A DNA stretch of 64,000 nt from Septoria linicola. Its lineage: Eukaryota; Ascomycota; Dothideomycetes; Mycosphaerellales; Mycosphaerellaceae. The stretch covers positions 5,518,001-5,582,000 of the forward strand of contig CP099418.1 of assembly GCA_024114885.1 (NCBI GenBank), in the 5' to 3' direction. Made by a program: the position numbers and the translations under genes. Positions 43,971 to 55,367 of this stretch are shown one piece after another. Numbering within the stretch: position 1 is the first letter of the stretch; each line of letters starts with the position of its first letter. Below the pieces are notes generated by a model. That model did no database searches. It saw only the letters and a program-made list of their open reading frames with translations, and was not told the origin of the DNA.

Positions 43971-45888
43971 GCGGTTGAGGGTTGATGATTGAGACGAGCA
44001 TTACGACATTACCACACATAGGATGATATCCCAGCGCTTTGTACAGATCATCGGTCAGCATGTTCCAGTCGGGAATTGCATGGCAGAACGAAGTCCAGGT
44101 TTCATTGCGTTGAGAGATTCCCAGCGTTACTTGCTGACACGTCTTCTACATGAAGATGGAACCACACAGTCTGGTACTTCTAGATAGTGGCTGCTCTCAC
44201 TACGGCAAAAGCATGGTGACGAAATGTACAAACAACAGGAGGACTGTTATCTCCAGACGTTCGCGAGCACAGGACAGAACATTGTCCGCCCCACTCACGA
44301 TTGACGAGCGATACAGGCGGGGACCACAGAGGAGAACGAGGCTGTATGGTGCCGTTGTGGGCGGGCCGCGCATGTGCTCACCGTTCTTCCACATTTTGTG
44401 TGACGAATCAATACTTTGAGGCCCACAATGCTGAAGCTTCATCGCGGCGTGGACTCTTGTCGCCGAGCTCAGAGCATCTAGCCGCGTCTGGGCTCGACAC
44501 TTCCATTCAGATGATGGCGCCATCAAGCGACAGCAAACAACATCAGATCCCATGTGATAGGACGCCAAGGATACGACCTGAGCGATATGAGGCGAGGAGT
44601 CGCAATCATCCTCCGTGTGCGACACCGCCTTCGACGCGTAGTACAAAATGTGCTGGCTTGGCCGTGGCCTTTCACCTGGGACGCTATCCTCGTGATACCA
44701 TTATCGGTACGACAAACATTGAGCCGCGATTGGCCCCGAGGTCCATCCGTCTTCGGCGATGGAAGAGCCTGCAACGTGGACATCAGATGTTGCAAGAAAG
44801 CTATCATAGCGGGTGTCGTAAGTGACAGGGTGAACGTGAGTTATAATGCCAAGAAGGTCTGTCGATCACTTCTGTAGAACTGGTCGTTGTGTGTGAAGAT
44901 TCGCAACATGTTGCAGGCCGCAGATCCGCTTCATTGTCTGTGCACAAGGCTGCAACGTGCTGTCTGGTGATGCCGGGTACAGTAGCAGTAGCAGTAAGGG
45001 ATCGGTGTGGGATACCGTGGTCAAGGAGGACGAAACCGGCCAACGTTGGCAAAAGCAGTGGCAATGAGGTACGCGTCACGTCTCGGCGTCTGGTGATCAA
45101 CAGAGGAAGATCCTCGTTCGTCAACCTGGTCGATTCAGCCCAACAGATGGGTTACAGTGTGCAAACATTGTGCCTATGCAAGATAGAGACGAGTTGTAGA
45201 GGAGCAGTTGGCAACAGCGTGAGAGCGTGAAACATTGCCGTCTTTGGTGCAGCAGAACCAGCAGCTTGCTTCGAGATTTGTTGTGGACCACCCGCATGCT
45301 CCACGTCCCAAATGGCAGATTGCCAAGCGTCTCTGGTATGATCTTGTCAGTCGAGGAGACGACGCAAATGGCCAGTGTAGGCAGACAAGAAGTCGTGCGT
45401 GCAGATGTGGCAGATGTATACGTAGACCCGCGCACACGCAATAGTTGAAGATCTGGGCCGGCGATGGTGTACTACGGAGTCGATGGGTCTTGGTCGAAAG
45501 TGCAAGCCCGTGCGTTTTATCGAAGGCCACGCGTACCCTGGGTGATGGCGTGGACATGCGAATCTCTCACTCACCTCTCCAAGAGCCCTCTTTCACTTCA
45601 CCATCAAAGCCGTCGTCGAGGCTGTTTCTTGTCGCTCACTATCGCTCACAAGTGTTTCTGTTGCAAGATCAACCGTCGTCCGTGGCACCGACACTCCAGT
45701 GTTTCCTTTTTCTCAATCGACGACATTGGCAGAGGCTGAGTTGGCGTGTGAAGGCGCAGCCGGGCAGCCGCAGCCATAGACCCTTTCACTCCCGACCACA
45801 GCGACTCCTCGATAGACCCGACAACTCTCCTTCGACTTGAACAACGAGCCCGTCACAGCAACACACTCGACACACAATCGCTGCGACC
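43971..45888. other. Long intergenic region, no gene recognised
   Basis: About 1.9 kb between two plus-strand genes. Overlapping short frames on both strands have no family resemblance. The last 300 bases are C- and A-rich, like a leader of the PNGase-like gene. Confidence 0.5.
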
Positions 45889-47339
45889 ATGGCCGACAGA
45901 AACCACAACAGCGGCGGCATAAGGCGCAAGCCCGTCCCACAGTCGAACCAAGCGCTTCCTGAGAATTGGGCGGCCGATCTGACGACACAATTCCGACGAA
46001 CACTGTCTCACAAGCGCATGAACGAATTGAGCACGAGACCTGGATCGATGAGGCGATCGTCTTCGAGGCGGACGGAGCTGGTCACCATTCCTTCGCAAAA
46101 CGTCTCTTCGCCCCCACCACTGCCCTCGCGACAGGCGCCGGGTGTACCACACGACGGCATCGAGCGACAGCAATCACCACCACCCGAGTACACCTCACTT
46201 AGAAACATTCCAAGCGTACCGACACCGCCAACCGACACCAAATCGATCCGCTTCCGACACATGCTTGTTTCTCTTTCGAATACACCCTGCAAGTGGGAGA
46301 ACCCAGGACTACTAGACGATGCGCTGGCTAAGCTACCACTTCAGCGCATATACGACGAGGCGCAGGAGGAGTCTGATCTATACATGGCCGAAGCTGCATC
46401 GTTGGGTCCCAATACGAAGCCAGCATGGGGCTACCAGGACTGTGTCATTCGAGCAATGATGAAGTGGTTCAAGCGAGAGTTCTTCGAATGGGTCAACAAT
46501 CCCAAGTGCTCAACATGCATGTACCCTACCATTGGGCGGGGCATGACACCGCCACTCCCCGAAGAGCAAGCCTGCAGCGGATCTCGAGTCGAGCTGTATC
46601 AGTGCAGCAACCCGCAATGCCAGTCCTTCGAACGATTCCCACGATACAACGATGCTTTTGTGTTAGTCGACACAAAGCGAGGGCGTATTGGAGAGTGGGC
46701 GACATGTTTTGGCATGCTATGCCGTGCACTTGGCAGCCGAGTGCGCTGGGTCTGGAACGCCGAGGACCATCTATGGACTGAGGTCTACAGCACACACCGA
46801 AGGAAGTGGGTACACGTCGACTGCTGTGAGGAGGCTTGGGATGCGCCTTTACTTTACACTCAAGGTAAGACCGCACTGATCCTTGACTGATCCCCATACA
46901 TGGCTAACGTCCAACAGGGTGGGGCAAGAAACTCTCCTACTGCATCGCCTTCTCTGCCGATGGCTGTCAAGACGTCACTCGTCGCTATGTTCGCAACCCT
47001 GCTGAGCACGCCGCACCTCGCAACAAGTGCTCAGAAGGTGTACTGCTACACATCTTGGGCGAGATCAGAGCTATGCGGCGCCGCGACATGGACAAGCAAG
47101 AGCGCTTCCGTCTCAACGCTGAAGACATGAAGGAAGACGCCGACTTCCGCAAGATGATCATTGAGACCCTGGCCTACAACGTTGGCCGCATACTACCTGG
47201 CGGTGACGGCGTCAAGAGCGATCGGCCACCACGGACGGATCCGGACGCCATGAAAGCCCTCGAGAGCGCCCAAGAGGAAGCTCAACGGCAGCGCGCTGCA
47301 CGTTCACAACACAACAACCACCAGCAACAGCAACAATAA
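45889..47339 (+). CDS. PNG1: PNGase-like protein (Png1), catalytic Cys replaced
   Basis: The exons are 45889..46864 and 46918..47339, giving 465 residues. After a basic disordered N-terminus comes the transglutaminase-like core of peptide:N-glycanase. It has zinc-site cysteines (PKCSTC and YQCSNPQC), then RFPRYNDAF, RGRIGEWATCFGMLCRALG, NAEDHLWTEVYS and RKWVHVDCCEE. In active enzymes the motif is RCGEW, with the nucleophilic Cys after Arg; here that position is Ile267. His294 and Asp311 of the triad remain. Filamentous ascomycete orthologues, notably in Neurospora, are known to be acatalytic yet important for polar growth, so this is expected. The protein probably acts in ER-associated degradation or cell polarity without deglycosylating. 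The C-terminus ends in a Gln/His run. The intron at Gln-Gly-Trp is well placed. Confidence 0.92.
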
Positions 47340-48917
47340 CTTTCGTCTCGAAACTTGACCTCCACTTCTATTCTCTTCCAGCGATACCCCTGGACACTTT
47401 CAACTTCAATCTTGACGCGATCTAGCATCGGCGTTTCTTGGATAATGTTTTCGGCTCCGCTGCATATCCATCATCCTTTTCGTATGTTTTTATCAACATC
47501 CTGCACACAGAATGGCAGCACGGAGCTCGAGGACAAAAGGTCCTCATTTCATATGTGCTTCACAACTACAAATTTGTATTGGCGAGGAGTTTTCTGGAGC
47601 ATCATTGGCGCGATGATTTATGGGAATTGGCACGGATTATATGGCCACGCATGACGCTTTTACGCTTTTCGCTATGCTATGGAATGGGATGATACCTCTA
47701 CCTCTTCTGGGCTGCGGCATTGGGTTTACAGCGAGGCGTTTCTACTAGTGTCTAAATCGGCTTTTGCAACGGGTTGAACGCAGCTGATGGGAAAAGATGA
47801 ACATGGTCGTGGGACCTATGGTTTAGCGTATATGAGGTAGAAGAAGATGCCTGGTGCGATGAAAGACTTCGAAATTCATCACTGCTGCTCTCACACTGTA
47901 TGCCTCCACTTTCTGGCGATGTGGTCCCGCTCCCCCACGAAGCTCGTGCTTGGAGGCTGACGCAGCTGCATGCAATCCGTCATCAGCTCGATCCACTTCT
48001 ATTTTTAGCTGCTTCTCAACGCGAGCACGCCTCTTCTGGTGTTGCGAGAGGGAGGGCAGACTGCTAATCACAAATTGGAAGACACACTGATGCGATTGCT
48101 TCCAACAATCGTTGCTCTTTATAAAGAGGTTGAATCCCTTCGATTAGATTGGCCTAGCAAAACAGGGCTGAACGAAGCTTAGAGATCCCTGAACGATCAC
48201 CAACACAATCTCATCGTAGTTTCTTGATCACGATTCTGTCTCTCCAGCATGAGCCATTGCGAAGTCCGAAACTTATGAAGAAGCTGCCTGTATTGCGTTG
48301 AGCAGGTCACGATAGAATGATTGTTCGTCACATCTCTTGTCCGCGTGCAAGAGCACTACCAAGCATCTCCTCCAAGTGTTTACGCGTCTCGTGGCAAGCC
48401 CGTGTTTCACCTGCTCGCCTTACAGTCATCACGGCCAGCCTCTCCTCAGCCTCTCTCAAGTGTGTGTTTGCGAAGGTGATGGGGAGACACCACCTCATGT
48501 CAAGCCACTGCCAATGGCTCGCAAAGTCCACTGTAGTGAGACCGGATGATGGCATTCTGTCTGCCTATAGGCTGTGAATATTCCGAAACAGAGATGGAGG
48601 CTAACTAGGGCGGATTCAGAAGAAGCTCGCCGCAGCAGGATCTTCCACGCAGTGCTGCACTGCACAGCCTGGAAATCTGCACGTCGCATTACGTTTGGCT
48701 GTTAAGGCAGGTATATGTTGTCTCACATTTTCCTTTGCTTTACTCTCTTCCAGCCTTGCTTTATTCTTCACATTCATCTCGGTTTCGCTGTTGACTTGCT
48801 TGCGTCGTCTCACGTCTCTCGTTATAGCGACTGCGCCAGGCTTACCACCAGTACCAACAACAACAGAACTACACAAGCAGATTCGCAGACAGGGATCCGA
48901 CACACATTACCGCTATC
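47340..48917. other. Long intergenic region, no gene recognised
   Basis: About 1.6 kb between two plus-strand genes. The last 150 bases look like a pyrimidine-rich leader. Frames here are short. Confidence 0.5.
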
Positions 48918-50034
48918 ATGGGGAAAGCAGGCAGAGTAGCATGCATCTTCATACCGATGGCCCTCACAATCGCCTCGTTCATCTGCGCCATCCTCCTCCA
49001 AGTCGCAGGCTGGAACACTCTCGACTCGTATTACTTCTTCCAAGCCAACCTCACAGACCTCAGCGTTGATGGCTCATCAAGCAACGCCGTACTATCAGAC
49101 GCAATTGGCAACATTCAGACTGCAGGAGGCATTGGCGAGATCTACAACATTCACCTCTGGAACTATTGCTACTCGAATGAGACGGATGGCAGTGACCAGA
49201 AGTGCTCGAAGCGGGAGAGCCAGTTTGTGTTTGACCCGATTGAGATCTGGGGTCTAGAGAGCGACAATAGCACATCGGCGACTGCTACCACTTCGTCAGA
49301 CAACGCTATCGAGAGTGCTATTGCAACAGTGAAGGACAACTACGATGAGTGGTCAGAGGAGTTATTAGGCAGCAGTGGAAAGAAGGCTCTCAGCGCCTAC
49401 AAGAAGGTCGCGAAGTGGATGGTGAGTGGTTCCCAACACATCTTACGAGAAATTCAGCTAACTCGTCTAGTTCATTGCCTACCAAGTCGCCTTCTGGACC
49501 AACCTCGCCACGATCGTCGTCGGCCTGCTAGCAATCTGCTCCCGCTGGGGCTCCCTCCTCACCTGGATCCTCTCCGTGGTATCCACATTCTTCACCATCG
49601 CCTCGATCCTGACCTCCACAATCCTCTTCTCCGTCGTCGTCGGCGCATTGGGAGAAGTCCTCGAACCGTACGGCATCAAACTCACCCTCGGCCACAACGC
49701 CCTCGTGGCAGGCTGGCTCGGCGCCGCATTGTCCCTCGGCGCAACATTCTTCTGGGTGTTTAGCATTTGCTGCTGCAGTGGCCGGAGCAACCCTCACCAC
49801 AAGTCGAATAAGGGTGGCTTGTGGAATGCGGAGCCAAAGGGACAAGGGTACAACGATGGTGGGTTCGCGGTGGATCGCAGAGGAAGAGGATTGAAGGTCG
49901 AGAAGACGGGTGGTGATTATACGAGGGTTGCGTCGCCGTATGTGGGTGCGCCGGAGAATAGCGATCAGGTGCCGTTGCATTCGTATCCGTATGCTGGGCA
50001 GCAGAATGGGTATGAGCCGTATAGGCATAACTAG
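48918..50034 (+). CDS. SUR7 family membrane protein
   Basis: The exons are 48918..49421 and 49471..50034, with a 49-base intron (gtgagt..gtctag), giving 355 residues. The N-terminal hydrophobic segment (about residues 8-30, IFIPMALTIASFICAILLQV) is followed by a long extracytoplasmic loop with the SUR7/claudin-like motif LWNYCYSNETDGSDQKC. Three further membrane segments follow the intron: AFWTNLATIVVGLLAICSRW, ILSVVSTFFTIASIL.. and AGWLGAALSLGATFFWVFSI. The cytoplasmic tail is Gly/Tyr-rich, with YTRVASPYVGAPENSDQVPL. SUR7 proteins mark eisosomes and septal regions of the plasma membrane. The alternative unspliced reading runs past the intron out of frame with no helices, which confirms the splice. 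Confidence 0.9.
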
Positions 50035-50235
50035 AGAGCAGGGAGGTTGAATGACAGTGATTATGGCATGGCGAAGGCGTTATGTTATGATGGCTTTTGG
50101 GTCAAGATTGTTGATCTATGCGCAGGCTTGCGCAGCACGCGATGATACCACGATTAGCATGGCATGGCATAGTAGTGATACAATCATCGCTACACAGTAC
50201 GACTACTACTGTACAGCAAGCAGCAGTGCTTTCTT

Positions 50236-52941
50236 TCAGCTTCCATTTTTCGCGCCTTCAAGGATATCCCACACCGGTCTTTCGACCACAACAACTTCCA
50301 GGGGACGATCGTCTTCTGCTGTGCTTGCGCTGTCTCCTAGCGGCACAACGCCGAGTATTGGCCTGTACTTGAATGTACACCACCATTGTCTTTCTTTTGG
50401 AACTTGTGAGTCAGTAGCAGCATCATCATCGTCTGTGCTTTTCACGCGCGTCAGGCGGAGCTCGACGTCTTCGTTTAGGTCATCCTGATCTAGTGCTTCG
50501 TCATCAGGTTTCGGTTGCCTGCTGCTGCTGCTGCTGTCGAGGTCCACTTCCATCTCGTCGCCGCTCTCGATGCGGAGAAGTTTTCCTGGTAGGCCGTCTC
50601 TTTCTGAAGCGATGGTTCTGCTGCCTGCGCCGCTGGTCTTGAGCTTCTTCGGGGTCTGCATTTCTGCGCCGCCGTGGCTTTGACGGCGTTTTTTGCTGGG
50701 CAGGTTCAGGGAGACGTTGAGCATGAAGAGCCAGTTGGAGCCGTAGAGCCAGATGCGGTCACGCTCGGAGGAAACATCCCAGACTGCACCGATGACGCGG
50801 TCACGTGCTCTGTTGAAGTCTTCTGGGAGGAGTGAGGTCGGGTTGTTGCGGCTCCAGTCAGTGAGCCGACCAGCTAGTATGTCGAACTCGTACATCTGGT
50901 GCTTTGCAGTCATGATCCATAGCTTGTAGGGCCCTTTGGGCAGCTCATGGGAGTGTGCGTGAGGGTTGTGCCTGGTGGAATGCACGCCAGGATTGCCATT
51001 TACCAGATTGTGCGACTGAGCAGGTTTCGGTGTAGGCCGGAAAGATAGCACAAGGGGAGCACTGTCTAGCTTGGGCAAAAGATGAGATGCTGGGTTCTCG
51101 GCCCAGTGTTGGCCGTAATACACGACCAGCTCGTCTTCCTCGTCGTCTGAGCTTTCAGAGGAGTCATCTGCGTTCGAGCCACCTTTCTTTGAGTCATCTT
51201 GAGTGACATCGATTGCTGGTGCAGTAGGATCCTCGTGCCCTTCCAGAACCCAGGTATCGAGATGGCCGGATAGATCGCTGGCCGCCAGTACGCAACTGTC
51301 AGACGAGAAGGCCAGGCGAGTGATAGTCTGATCGTAGGCTCTGAAAGCATCGACCGAGTTAAGCTGCTTGTCTGATCGCTCAAGCTCTACAGTGCGTCCG
51401 AGAATCTGCATGTGCTTGGGCTTCTCCGGCACAGCGGCGGTCCTGGCGACATGGACTTCATTGTCGAGTTTCACGACTGCCAGCCATTTGCTATCAGGCG
51501 AGAATCGCACTACCCGTGCTCCGTCCGATGCCAGTGACTCAGGAACATCGACCTTTCGAGGGATGAGAGCCTCTGATTCTGGTCGCTTGCGCAGCTGAAA
51601 GGCCTTGAGTTCCGAGTCCGTGGCGGCAACCAATAGCTTGCCATCGTCAGAAACTGCGGCACTCCTGATAGTCTGCTTCGTGTTCAACGTGATCTTTGCT
51701 ACCAGTTTGCGCGGCGCTTCAGGTTCTGTTGAGAACTCGAGGTTCTGCGATCGTGAAATCTTCCACACACTGATGTGGTTCTCCGCCCAGCTCACCAGCA
51801 GTCGAGCTTGGCGAGCACTAGTCACTGGTGGCAGTTGAGGCAGATGAGGCAAAGGTCTCAAGTTCTCCTTGCCGTACTCGCGCAGTGGTGTGATGACTGG
51901 TGCCAGGTCGCCTCCTCCGGATACCACGACGCTCAAGTCGTTGCTGTCGTAGGCAGACATTGCCTTGACTTCGCTCTTGGTGTGTGTTCGTCTGTGATGT
52001 GCCTTGGCCCACGATCTCCTCCCTGCAGGGTTCGTGATGTGGTGGTACACTGCCAATCTTCCATCCAAGCTACCGGTGAATATCGTTTTGCCGTCCTCGC
52101 TGGTCACAATGTCGATGCAGTCAGAGTCGTGACCCTTGATGCGCTGGGTCAGCGAGTATGACCTGCCATCCCAGAACACAACATCTCCATTCGAGTCTCC
52201 CGACACAATGTCCCCGTTCGGCAGACACTTGACCTTCCACACGAACTTTGTCTTTGGCGCTGGAGGAAGACCAGCGCCCAGGCTCATCGTCCTCAATATA
52301 CTGCCGTTTCGTGTGTCAATGACTCGGATGTTGCTGTCTGCGAACCCTGCCACCACGCGATCTCTCTTCTGGTACGTGATGCTCATGCACTTTGCCTTCT
52401 TGCCAGACACACGGGCCAAGAACCTTTGAAATTGCAGATCATTGTCTGTAGTGGAAAGCAGCACAATCGAGCCATCGCCGCATCCAGCAACCAAGTCTTG
52501 CGACTTCTGCTCTTCCTTGCCGCCGGGTTGCTGTCGAGGTTGCGCTGCGAAACACCAAGCCTCGCTGAAGTTGCCCGTGCTCTTCTTCTTCGGCGTTCCC
52601 TTCTGCAGATCCCACTCCGTCACATCTGGCGAAGATGCAATGCTGAACAGTCTATGCTGTCCCAGCACGGGCTGCCCATCGAAGTTTGTCTCATCGGGCT
52701 CGCGAGTCCATACCAGTCCATCTATGCTCTTGCTGCTCCCGCCCACGAAGACTGTCTCTTGCACCCATTTGCCTCCCAGAGGATTCCAGATCTCAATGTG
52801 TCCATTGTCTCTCCCAATCGCCAGTCTCAGCGTTGGCTGTGCAAATCCTGTGGGGAGCTTTTCATCGCTGAATCGTGAAAAGGCGACAGCGGTGATGGGT
52901 CGCACGGGATGAGACACAAAGCGCGAACGGTGCACGTCCAT
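50236..52941 (-). CDS. UTP4: U3 snoRNP WD40 protein Utp4 (t-UTP subcomplex)
   Basis: This is a single exon of 901 residues. The N-terminus MDVHRSRFVSHPVRPITAVA matches the usual Utp4/Cirhin start. WD40 repeats form two propellers: repeats near RLAIGRDNGHIEIWNP, VAGCGDGSIVLLS, VSGDSNGDVVFWDGRSYSLT and TGSLDGRLAVYHH in the first, and VSWAENHISVWKI, LLVAATDSELKAFQL and LAASDLSGHLDTWVLEGH in the second. An acidic loop (SSESSDDEEDELV) and a conserved segment KLWIMTAKHQMYEFDILAGR occur toward the end. Utp4 is part of the t-UTP/UTPA complex of the small-subunit processome in the nucleolus. There it helps early pre-rRNA assembly. Length is a little above the yeast protein (776), mainly through disordered inserts in the C-terminal third. 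Confidence 0.94.
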   Translation of the reverse strand: MDVHRSRFVSHPVRPITAVAFSRFSDEKLPTGFAQPTLRLAIGRDNGHIEIWNPLGGKWVQETVFVGGSSKSIDGLVWTREPDETNFDGQPVLGQHRLFSIASSPDVTEWDLQKGTPKKKSTGNFSEAWCFAAQPRQQPGGKEEQKSQDLVAGCGDGSIVLLSTTDNDLQFQRFLARVSGKKAKCMSITYQKRDRVVAGFADSNIRVIDTRNGSILRTMSLGAGLPPAPKTKFVWKVKCLPNGDIVSGDSNGDVVFWDGRSYSLTQRIKGHDSDCIDIVTSEDGKTIFTGSLDGRLAVYHHITNPAGRRSWAKAHHRRTHTKSEVKAMSAYDSNDLSVVVSGGGDLAPVITPLREYGKENLRPLPHLPQLPPVTSARQARLLVSWAENHISVWKISRSQNLEFSTEPEAPRKLVAKITLNTKQTIRSAAVSDDGKLLVAATDSELKAFQLRKRPESEALIPRKVDVPESLASDGARVVRFSPDSKWLAVVKLDNEVHVARTAAVPEKPKHMQILGRTVELERSDKQLNSVDAFRAYDQTITRLAFSSDSCVLAASDLSGHLDTWVLEGHEDPTAPAIDVTQDDSKKGGSNADDSSESSDDEEDELVVYYGQHWAENPASHLLPKLDSAPLVLSFRPTPKPAQSHNLVNGNPGVHSTRHNPHAHSHELPKGPYKLWIMTAKHQMYEFDILAGRLTDWSRNNPTSLLPEDFNRARDRVIGAVWDVSSERDRIWLYGSNWLFMLNVSLNLPSKKRRQSHGGAEMQTPKKLKTSGAGSRTIASERDGLPGKLLRIESGDEMEVDLDSSSSSRQPKPDDEALDQDDLNEDVELRLTRVKSTDDDDAATDSQVPKERQWWCTFKYRPILGVVPLGDSASTAEDDRPLEVVVVERPVWDILEGAKNGS

Positions 52942-54083
52942 TGTGCCGTCCGTGATAGTCGGCGCTGTTCAAGCAGACATTGTTGACAGACTGCTTGCGT
53001 TCGTGATGCTCGTCTACTGTCTCTCACTTTTTTCGCTAACTAAGGCAATATTTTGGCGCTAGCAGAGCATCAGCCACATGAGGCTTGACCCCTCGAGCGG
53101 ACCTCAGCCCGGGTGACTTTTGGAGCGCATCTCACACCAGCTACAGATAGTCGGTGCTGTTGCACGAGGCTCGATTGTGCTGCCCCATGACATGAAGCAT
53201 ACTAGGCCTTGACGGGACATGGCATCGGTGGAACAGATGTTGTAAGACCTTCTACGGCGTCACTCGGTGCACAACTCACACCGGCTGCTTGGATGCAGAT
53301 GAGCGATGTACGCGTCGACTGCCATGACGACGATGGCTAATACACGCCGGCGATGCCAGGTCACAAGGAATGTCATCTCGCTTCCAAGCTCGCCGACGCT
53401 CAGGAGTTTGCCGTAATCATCAAAGGCGCTGCTGAGACCCTTAAGTTGACGGCTGTTGCCAGCTGTGTCATGCACGAGCACTCAAGCAAGAAGGGCAAAT
53501 TTCGGCCACTGACGAGGCAACACACAACATAGCCTGATACTGTATGAACAATTTATGGGGTATCTGTCGCTGCACTCAAATATTCCGAGAACAGATAGCT
53601 AACCCTCCACGAGCCAAAACAAAGCCTTGATGGCCCTCGATGCCGTAGCCACCATGTTCGTGTGAATGTGCTTCTGATTTCTTCCGTCTTTCCATTCTTC
53701 AATCCGAGTAAATATGCTTGGTTCCTTTTTCGTGCTGAATCTTGCCGATTCAACGTTCCGCCCGGATAGTCTACCCCTACATGCCTGGTTCTTCCCCCCT
53801 TTACCGTTCCAGTCCACGTCCAGCTTCTAGTGTTGCTGGCTCCTTGTGGATGCTGCAACGGGGATTGTACACAAAGAAAAATGCTCGAAAATGCAACGCT
53901 CGCTTGCAATGCTGTGCTGAATGCTATGACGTTCTTACACGTACAATTGGTGTGTCTCACGTAGGGTGAGAGGTGTCCTTGTACAGCTGTTGATACAACA
54001 GGTGCCGTCGTGCGGCAGGTGGCTTTTGCCTGACCATCTGTGCGATGGCTCGTGGTGGGCTGCGAACACAGTCTGCAGGTCCG
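52942..54083. other. Intergenic region, no gene recognised
   Basis: About 1.1 kb between two minus-strand genes, containing the UTP4 promoter and the 3' end of the cyclin gene. Short frames have no recognisable product. Confidence 0.5.
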
Positions 54084-55367
54084 CTATTGCACGAATTGCG
54101 GCTGAGACATGTATTGTTGCTGCTGCATCACGTAGTTGTTGTGGTGCATCTGCTCTCCAGCCGATGGCGGCGTGGGTACGCAATGGGCTGGTAGGTTTAC
54201 AAAGCCTTGATTGGCGCTGTAGTTCGATAAGGCCATTTGATCCTTGTCCGGTGTGATCGGCGGTGTAAGCATGCCCAATGGGCCAGCGGCATAGCCAGCC
54301 TTCTGAGGAGTCTGCGGCGTCAGGTACGAGTTGACCGCCGGCTGCGAGTCGATCTCCATGTGTGCCTCGTGAACAGGCGTCTGATTCTGGGCAGCTCTCT
54401 GAGACTGCGCCAGCATTGCCTGATGCTTGAGGAACAAGTCGATGGTCGTCGATACTGCTGACAAGTGTGGCGATGCATACTTGCGGAGCAGTGCTTGCGA
54501 TGGGTGGGCGAGGTGGTTAGACAGGTTCAGAACCACTTGAGGGTCGTATCTCGCAGACCAGTCGTCGTATCGAGATTGGGGCCGGTTCAAGATGCAGCGG
54601 GCCAGGGCGAGACACGACCTAGCCATGACAGAGGGCCGCACAGGGATGAACTCCTTGTGGTACAAAGCGAGCTCCGAGATATACCATGACATGTGCTCGA
54701 GCTCAGGGTCAAATGCGACCTCGGTAAGCGCTAGCTGCAGAAAGCCAGTGACGGTGGGATGCCCAATGACCCAATTAAGGGTTTGCAGCACATGCCATTC
54801 CATTTGAGTAAACATGTCGTCGTCGTACAGCGAGCAGCACATGGACTTGAGCTCTCGAATTGTCGGCACCCTTTCCTTTCGGTCGCCGTACTTGGCCGCA
54901 ATGAGGAGCGCTGCACATCCAACCAGCTGGTAGTGACGTTTGTAGACCACCCGCCTCGAACAGTACCGGTCCAGTAAGTTGACGGCGAGGTGGAGTGTCT
55001 CCGGCAGCAGTTGGAAGGCGTGATGCGCTTCTAGCAGGAAGTCCAACAGGTAGGGCCGCATGAACCACTGGATCTCGGTCTGAATCTCAATGGAGTGAAT
55101 GTCAGGCATCGTCTCACCCTCCATAAGCTCCATGTGGTCAAGGACGTCCTCTTGATACTCGTCGGCGGTAGCACGCGAGAGCTCCTCTCCGAGTGCCTTC
55201 TGTCTGAGCTTGGCTACGTTCCGTGCGCGCTCACGTTCTGCGGCTGCTCGTGCAAAGAGACCATCATCGTCGTCGTGGCTTTCCACAAAGTACGAATCGC
55301 AGTAACCAAAGGCCGGAAATGCCCGTGGGCCGGACATTTGCTGACATTGTTGAGGTTGGTAAGCCAT
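54084..55367 (-). CDS. G1-type cyclin (Cln/Puc1-like)
   Basis: This is a single exon of 427 residues. The cyclin box begins near residue 95 with IQWFMRPYLLDFLLEAHHAF, followed by LLPETLHLAVNLLDRYCSRR and YQLVGCAALLIAAKYGDRKE. The second cyclin fold starts after WVIGHPTVTGFLQLALTEVA. The C-terminus is Gln/Asn/Pro-rich, with several Ser/Thr-Pro sites (YLTPQTPQK, MLTPPITPDK), as in unstable G1 cyclins regulated by phosphorylation. The family activates Cdc28/Cdk1-type kinase at Start. The long sequence upstream with no gene is in line with long leaders of G1 cyclin genes. It could also be a B-type relative, but it lacks a clear destruction box in the N-terminus. Confidence 0.9.
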   Translation of the reverse strand: MAYQPQQCQQMSGPRAFPAFGYCDSYFVESHDDDDGLFARAAAERERARNVAKLRQKALGEELSRATADEYQEDVLDHMELMEGETMPDIHSIEIQTEIQWFMRPYLLDFLLEAHHAFQLLPETLHLAVNLLDRYCSRRVVYKRHYQLVGCAALLIAAKYGDRKERVPTIRELKSMCCSLYDDDMFTQMEWHVLQTLNWVIGHPTVTGFLQLALTEVAFDPELEHMSWYISELALYHKEFIPVRPSVMARSCLALARCILNRPQSRYDDWSARYDPQVVLNLSNHLAHPSQALLRKYASPHLSAVSTTIDLFLKHQAMLAQSQRAAQNQTPVHEAHMEIDSQPAVNSYLTPQTPQKAGYAAGPLGMLTPPITPDKDQMALSNYSANQGFVNLPAHCVPTPPSAGEQMHHNNYVMQQQQYMSQPQFVQ

